Assembly: GCF_963676815.1 (NCBI RefSeq)
Contig: NZ_OY781365.1
Coordinates: 62,001 to 126,000 of the forward strand
Length of the DNA stretch: 64,000 nt
Source of the DNA: an uncultured Draconibacterium sp.
GTDB lineage: Bacteria > Bacteroidota > Bacteroidia > Bacteroidales > Prolixibacteraceae
Direction: 5' to 3'
The stretch's first letter is position 1, and every line of letters starts with the position of its first letter. Below the pieces are notes generated by a model. The model had not been told where the DNA came from, searched no databases, and saw only the letters and a list, made by a program, of their open reading frames with translations. Positions 60,981 to 64,000 of this stretch are shown piece by piece. Both the position numbers and the translations under genes were made by a program.

Positions 60981-63900
60981 TTATTGCACCGTAACCATTC
61001 TTCCGGCTATTTTCGAGTTTACTGAATTATCGTACATGGCCTCACAACTAACCGGAGGCTGGTAAAACCGACCTTTATACGCTGCGTTCAGGTAAAATGT
61101 AAATGTTTTTTGCTCGTTTATATCCAAATCGAAATAGGTATAAATCCGGTCGTCGCGAATATCCTGGTATTCAAAATTCGATTCCTCGCCCGGCACATCG
61201 CCAATACGTTTATTCAAAATTTCCCAACCCGATGGAATTAAAGCAGACAACACCATTTCTTCGTAGTCAACACGTTTTCCCGGGTGTTTTATAGTAACTA
61301 TCATTCTGAAATCAGTTCCCTGAGTAATGCTTTCTGCATCGATTTCCTTGTTTGCACTATCCATGTATTTTACATTCATTATCAGATTAGATGCTGCTGA
61401 AACAGAATCAACACCCGAAGGAATTCCCTGCGTAACAACACGGACAAAAGTTGCGTTATTTCCTTTGTTTTTAAAATCAACGTCAACCAGGTCAGCAGTT
61501 CTGTTTTCAACAGGAATATTTATTACAGGGATTTTTGTGCGTAACTCATGTTTTTTACCGTTTACTTTCAACTCGAAATTAGTCTCGTTATCTGCAGCGT
61601 AAAACTCTTCTGAAAAATGTGCTGCCGCAAACAAACACCATGCTGCTGTTTGTGTACTTAACCAGTCGCGTTCATTCAACTCTTTCGATATCGACTGCAA
61701 CATTTCAAAAGCATTTTCCTGATCGTTTAATAATGTTAGCGCATCAAGCAACATCGCTTTGTCGCGCAACGACGAACCAAAAGTGCCACCAAATTCCCGG
61801 TAGTCTTTTACTTCGGTGCTTAAATTGGCAACCAGTTGTTGTGCGGCATCTTTTTTACCGGCAAGAATATACGCCGACGCCAAACGCCAGGAAACATCAG
61901 ATGACTTGCTGCCTTTTTCGCGCAAGCGGTTCATGGCTCCCATGTCAGGACTTCCGGCCAAAGCCAGCGTGTATAAACGATAGGCTTGCGTTAAATCATA
62001 GTTTCGCAACTGCGAATAATGCTCGAAATACTGGTTCCCTTTCCAGTTTCGGGCTTCCGAACGCTGATAGCGCAACCAATTATCTTTTAAACCAAACGGA
62101 AGCGAATAACCGGCATTTTCTGCCATTAAAAGAAAGTGCCCCACATAATTTGTAGCCCATTTGTTTACATACGACGAACCTGGCCAGTAGCTAAATCCGC
62201 CGCTACCCAATTGGTACGACTGCAATTTAACCAGCGCTTTTCGCACATTATCTTCAATCTCCAATTTCTGATCAGCACTTAACGCGGTTAACTGCTCTAA
62301 AAACAGCTGTGGAAAAACCGACGAAGTAACCTGCTCAACACATCCGTGTGGATATTGAATCAGGTAATTCAGATGCTTTTCAAGGTTTAGCGGAGGAAAT
62401 CCGGAGATCTCAACCCATGCCTCGTTGGTTCCAGGTGTTCCCGGCGACTGCAAATTACAAGTCCAGCTTTCGTTTGCATTTACCAGTTTTGATTCCTGTT
62501 TTGTCACCTGCAAATTCGGATTACGCACATCAACTTCCACTTCGTAAGTGGCACGTTCGTTGCCTGATTTTGCTTCAACAACAATTTTTCCAACACCAAT
62601 ATCATCTTTTACTTTCAATTTAAAGAAGGTCATTTTTTCACCGGTCTCCTCAAACTGAATTGAATTTTCTTTCTCGCCAACAAGCTCAAACAGCTCGTTT
62701 GTTTTTACCGAAACAGAAACATTTTTTACATGATCTTTCATCGCAAAAACATCTACCGGAAGATCGAAAGTTTCCAGTGGCGCCAATTTTCTAGGAACTG
62801 TTGCCAATAACATCAAGCCTTTCCGCACCGGCACCGAAATTTCTTCAGCGCCATACGCTCCCTGATTTCCGGCAACTACCATCATTCGAACGGCTCCAAT
62901 ATAATTGGGCATTTTAAATTCGTGCTTTTGGGTTTTTCCGGCCTCAAGCGTAAAAGGCCCGGCAAACTTGACAACCGGCTTAAATCGGTTGGCCTCTTTT
63001 TTATCCGTTTCCACCAAACTACCGTCGCCACCAATGGCAAAGGCCTTTTCCAGACGGGCACCATACGCGCCCGCAACATAATCGTACATGTCCCAGGTTT
63101 TAACGCCCAATGCCTCGCGCTGATAAAACGAATAGTGCGGATTTGGCGTTTTGTAATTGGTTAAGCCCAACAAACCCTCATCAACCACCGCCAAAGTGTA
63201 AGTCATTTTCTTGCCGTTTTTCTCCAACACTTCCACCGTGTAATTTGTTTCCGGCTCAATCTCGTTTTTGGTTTTAATTTCCGGCTGAAGGATTGTTTCG
63301 GGATCTTCCACTTTTACAGGTATTATTCCGTAAAGTCGCAAAGGCGCATCGTTTTCTGCATTTCCATAGGCTTGAATCAGGCTCACATTCACATAAAAAT
63401 TGGGTGCCATTTTTTTATTGGCTTTTAGTGTAAACCGTGTCTCTTTATCCGTAGTTTCTACCCAAAACATGTCCAGCACTTCGGTGCCGTTTTCAAGGCT
63501 TACCAGTGCTTTACCTGTTTTTGATGAAGGAATTATCACTTCAACATCATCGCCAACATTGTACTTCTCTTTGTCGGTTCGCACACTAAGCATGGTGGCT
63601 CCCTGCTCCATTCCATCCGAGCGCCAACTTCCCCATTTCGACATGTAAAAAGTTATTCCGGTTGAATGCCCCGATGTATTGTCTTTCACCCACAAAAAGT
63701 AGCGGCCATTGTCTTGCCAGTTGTTGTATTTTACATTTAGTTTTAACTGCGATTTGTGTTTGGCATCGGAAATGTTCCAATTACTAACCGGCTCGTAATA
63801 CCGCCCCGAAACGTAGTGCGCCAGATTTTCAGAACCCGACTCCCACCACCAGCGCCAGTTAATTTTGTATAGCCGCGCCTCCAAATCATCTCCCGAAACC

Positions 63901-64000
63901 GGTTTACCGTTTTTATCTACCGTTACAATTTCGGGCAAATAATCGGTATCGGTAGTGTACCAGTTATCGTCTGATTCGGGCATGCGCACCCCAACATACG
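60981..64000 (-). CDS. Alpha-2-macroglobulin family protein (N-terminus outside window)
   Basis: More than 1000 C-terminal residues of a bacterial alpha-2-macroglobulin. The frame is open to the right edge (YVGVRMPES at the border), so the internal GTG at 63989 is not the real start. MG domains come first, the bait-region equivalent near GLLGLTNYKTPNPHYSFYQ, then the thioester motif CVEQ in YPHGCVEQVTSSVF (about residue 548 of the visible part), the TED helices and the receptor-binding-like end. It should trap proteases in the periplasm and cooperate with PBP1C, its operon partner. Confidence 0.93.
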   Translation of the reverse strand, partial: YVGVRMPESDDNWYTTDTDYLPEIVTVDKNGKPVSGDDLEARLYKINWRWWWESGSENLAHYVSGRYYEPVSNWNISDAKHKSQLKLNVKYNNWQDNGRYFLWVKDNTSGHSTGITFYMSKWGSWRSDGMEQGATMLSVRTDKEKYNVGDDVEVIIPSSKTGKALVSLENGTEVLDMFWVETTDKETRFTLKANKKMAPNFYVNVSLIQAYGNAENDAPLRLYGIIPVKVEDPETILQPEIKTKNEIEPETNYTVEVLEKNGKKMTYTLAVVDEGLLGLTNYKTPNPHYSFYQREALGVKTWDMYDYVAGAYGARLEKAFAIGGDGSLVETDKKEANRFKPVVKFAGPFTLEAGKTQKHEFKMPNYIGAVRMMVVAGNQGAYGAEEISVPVRKGLMLLATVPRKLAPLETFDLPVDVFAMKDHVKNVSVSVKTNELFELVGEKENSIQFEETGEKMTFFKLKVKDDIGVGKIVVEAKSGNERATYEVEVDVRNPNLQVTKQESKLVNANESWTCNLQSPGTPGTNEAWVEISGFPPLNLEKHLNYLIQYPHGCVEQVTSSVFPQLFLEQLTALSADQKLEIEDNVRKALVKLQSYQLGSGGFSYWPGSSYVNKWATNYVGHFLLMAENAGYSLPFGLKDNWLRYQRSEARNWKGNQYFEHYSQLRNYDLTQAYRLYTLALAGSPDMGAMNRLREKGSKSSDVSWRLASAYILAGKKDAAQQLVANLSTEVKDYREFGGTFGSSLRDKAMLLDALTLLNDQENAFEMLQSISKELNERDWLSTQTAAWCLFAAAHFSEEFYAADNETNFELKVNGKKHELRTKIPVINIPVENRTADLVDVDFKNKGNNATFVRVVTQGIPSGVDSVSAASNLIMNVKYMDSANKEIDAESITQGTDFRMIVTIKHPGKRVDYEEMVLSALIPSGWEILNKRIGDVPGEESNFEYQDIRDDRIYTYFDLDINEQKTFTFYLNAAYKGRFYQPPVSCEAMYDNSVNSKIAGRMVTVQ

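Noticed and set aside
61619..62155. 178-codon plus-strand ORF inside the alpha-2-macroglobulin gene
   Set aside because: Antisense to conserved TED helices; no signal, domain or start context.

Overview
The window is about 64 kb of chromosome from a member of the Bacteroidota, most likely the Marinilabiliales/Prolixibacteraceae side of the phylum (taxonomy is inference). Signs are the phylum-type promoter (TTTG-N19-TAnnTTTG, for example at 6180-6210 and 35509-35539), the absence of clear Shine-Dalgarno sites, a type IX secretion sorting tail, NigD-like, DUF1573 and DUF3822 proteins, the PgpH-type 7TM-HD protein and a long NusB. I saw no rRNA, tRNA, CRISPR array, phage or insertion sequence. 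Gene content is mostly housekeeping and envelope maintenance.

Layout. 1-1.1 kb: end of a cytochrome c assembly protein. 1.1-1.9 kb: a secreted TonB-C-like protein split by a frameshift at an A-run. 2.0-6.1 kb: a molybdenum cofactor operon (MobB-like, moeA, moaA, moaC, MOSC-MogA fusion) preceded by a promoter and a structured leader that looks like a Moco riboswitch. 6.2-14.7 kb: C69 peptidase, NUDIX, SH3-NlpC/P60 with a 30-residue membrane ORF behind it, PgpH-type HD protein, S41 protease, NigD-like lipoprotein, thioredoxin lipoprotein. 14.8-24.6 kb: hutH, hisS, a WbuC-like cupin, fRMsr, rluF, phosphoesterase, membrane proteins, secreted msrA, a YciI-like and a DsrE-like protein. 24.6-31.2 kb: secreted enzymes (nitroreductase, alpha/beta hydrolase, LamG-like, CotH kinase with T9SS tail, DUF1080) around a membrane-anchored HTH protein. 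31.2-35.3 kb: hexose phosphomutase and rfbDCA. 35.6-46.3 kb: rpsA, STAS, rnz, RecD-like helicase, DUF3822/rsmD, redoxin, pdxH, dnaX and a GPx. 46.3-55.6 kb: GPP34-like protein, threonine aldolase, a dispersed repeat, rhomboid, a 21-bp-period DNA array, nusB-DUF1573-yajC, ychF, NrtR-like regulator, and an ECF sigma/membrane partner/Spy-like cassette. 55.7-64 kb: sulfatase, ribBA, pbpC and a partial alpha-2-macroglobulin gene.

Most notable: (1) dnaX is split at a run of ten A residues directly followed by TAG, with the tau C-terminus open in the -1 frame, the arrangement expected for programmed slippage making gamma and tau; (2) a probable Moco riboswitch whose predicted transcription start falls at its first stem; (3) a degenerate tandem array of GTAGGA boxes spaced 21 bp (two helical turns) between the rhomboid gene and nusB; (4) a signal-peptide gene broken at A AAA AAC; (5) a membrane-spanning one-component regulator facing a secreted LamG-like gene across a palindrome.
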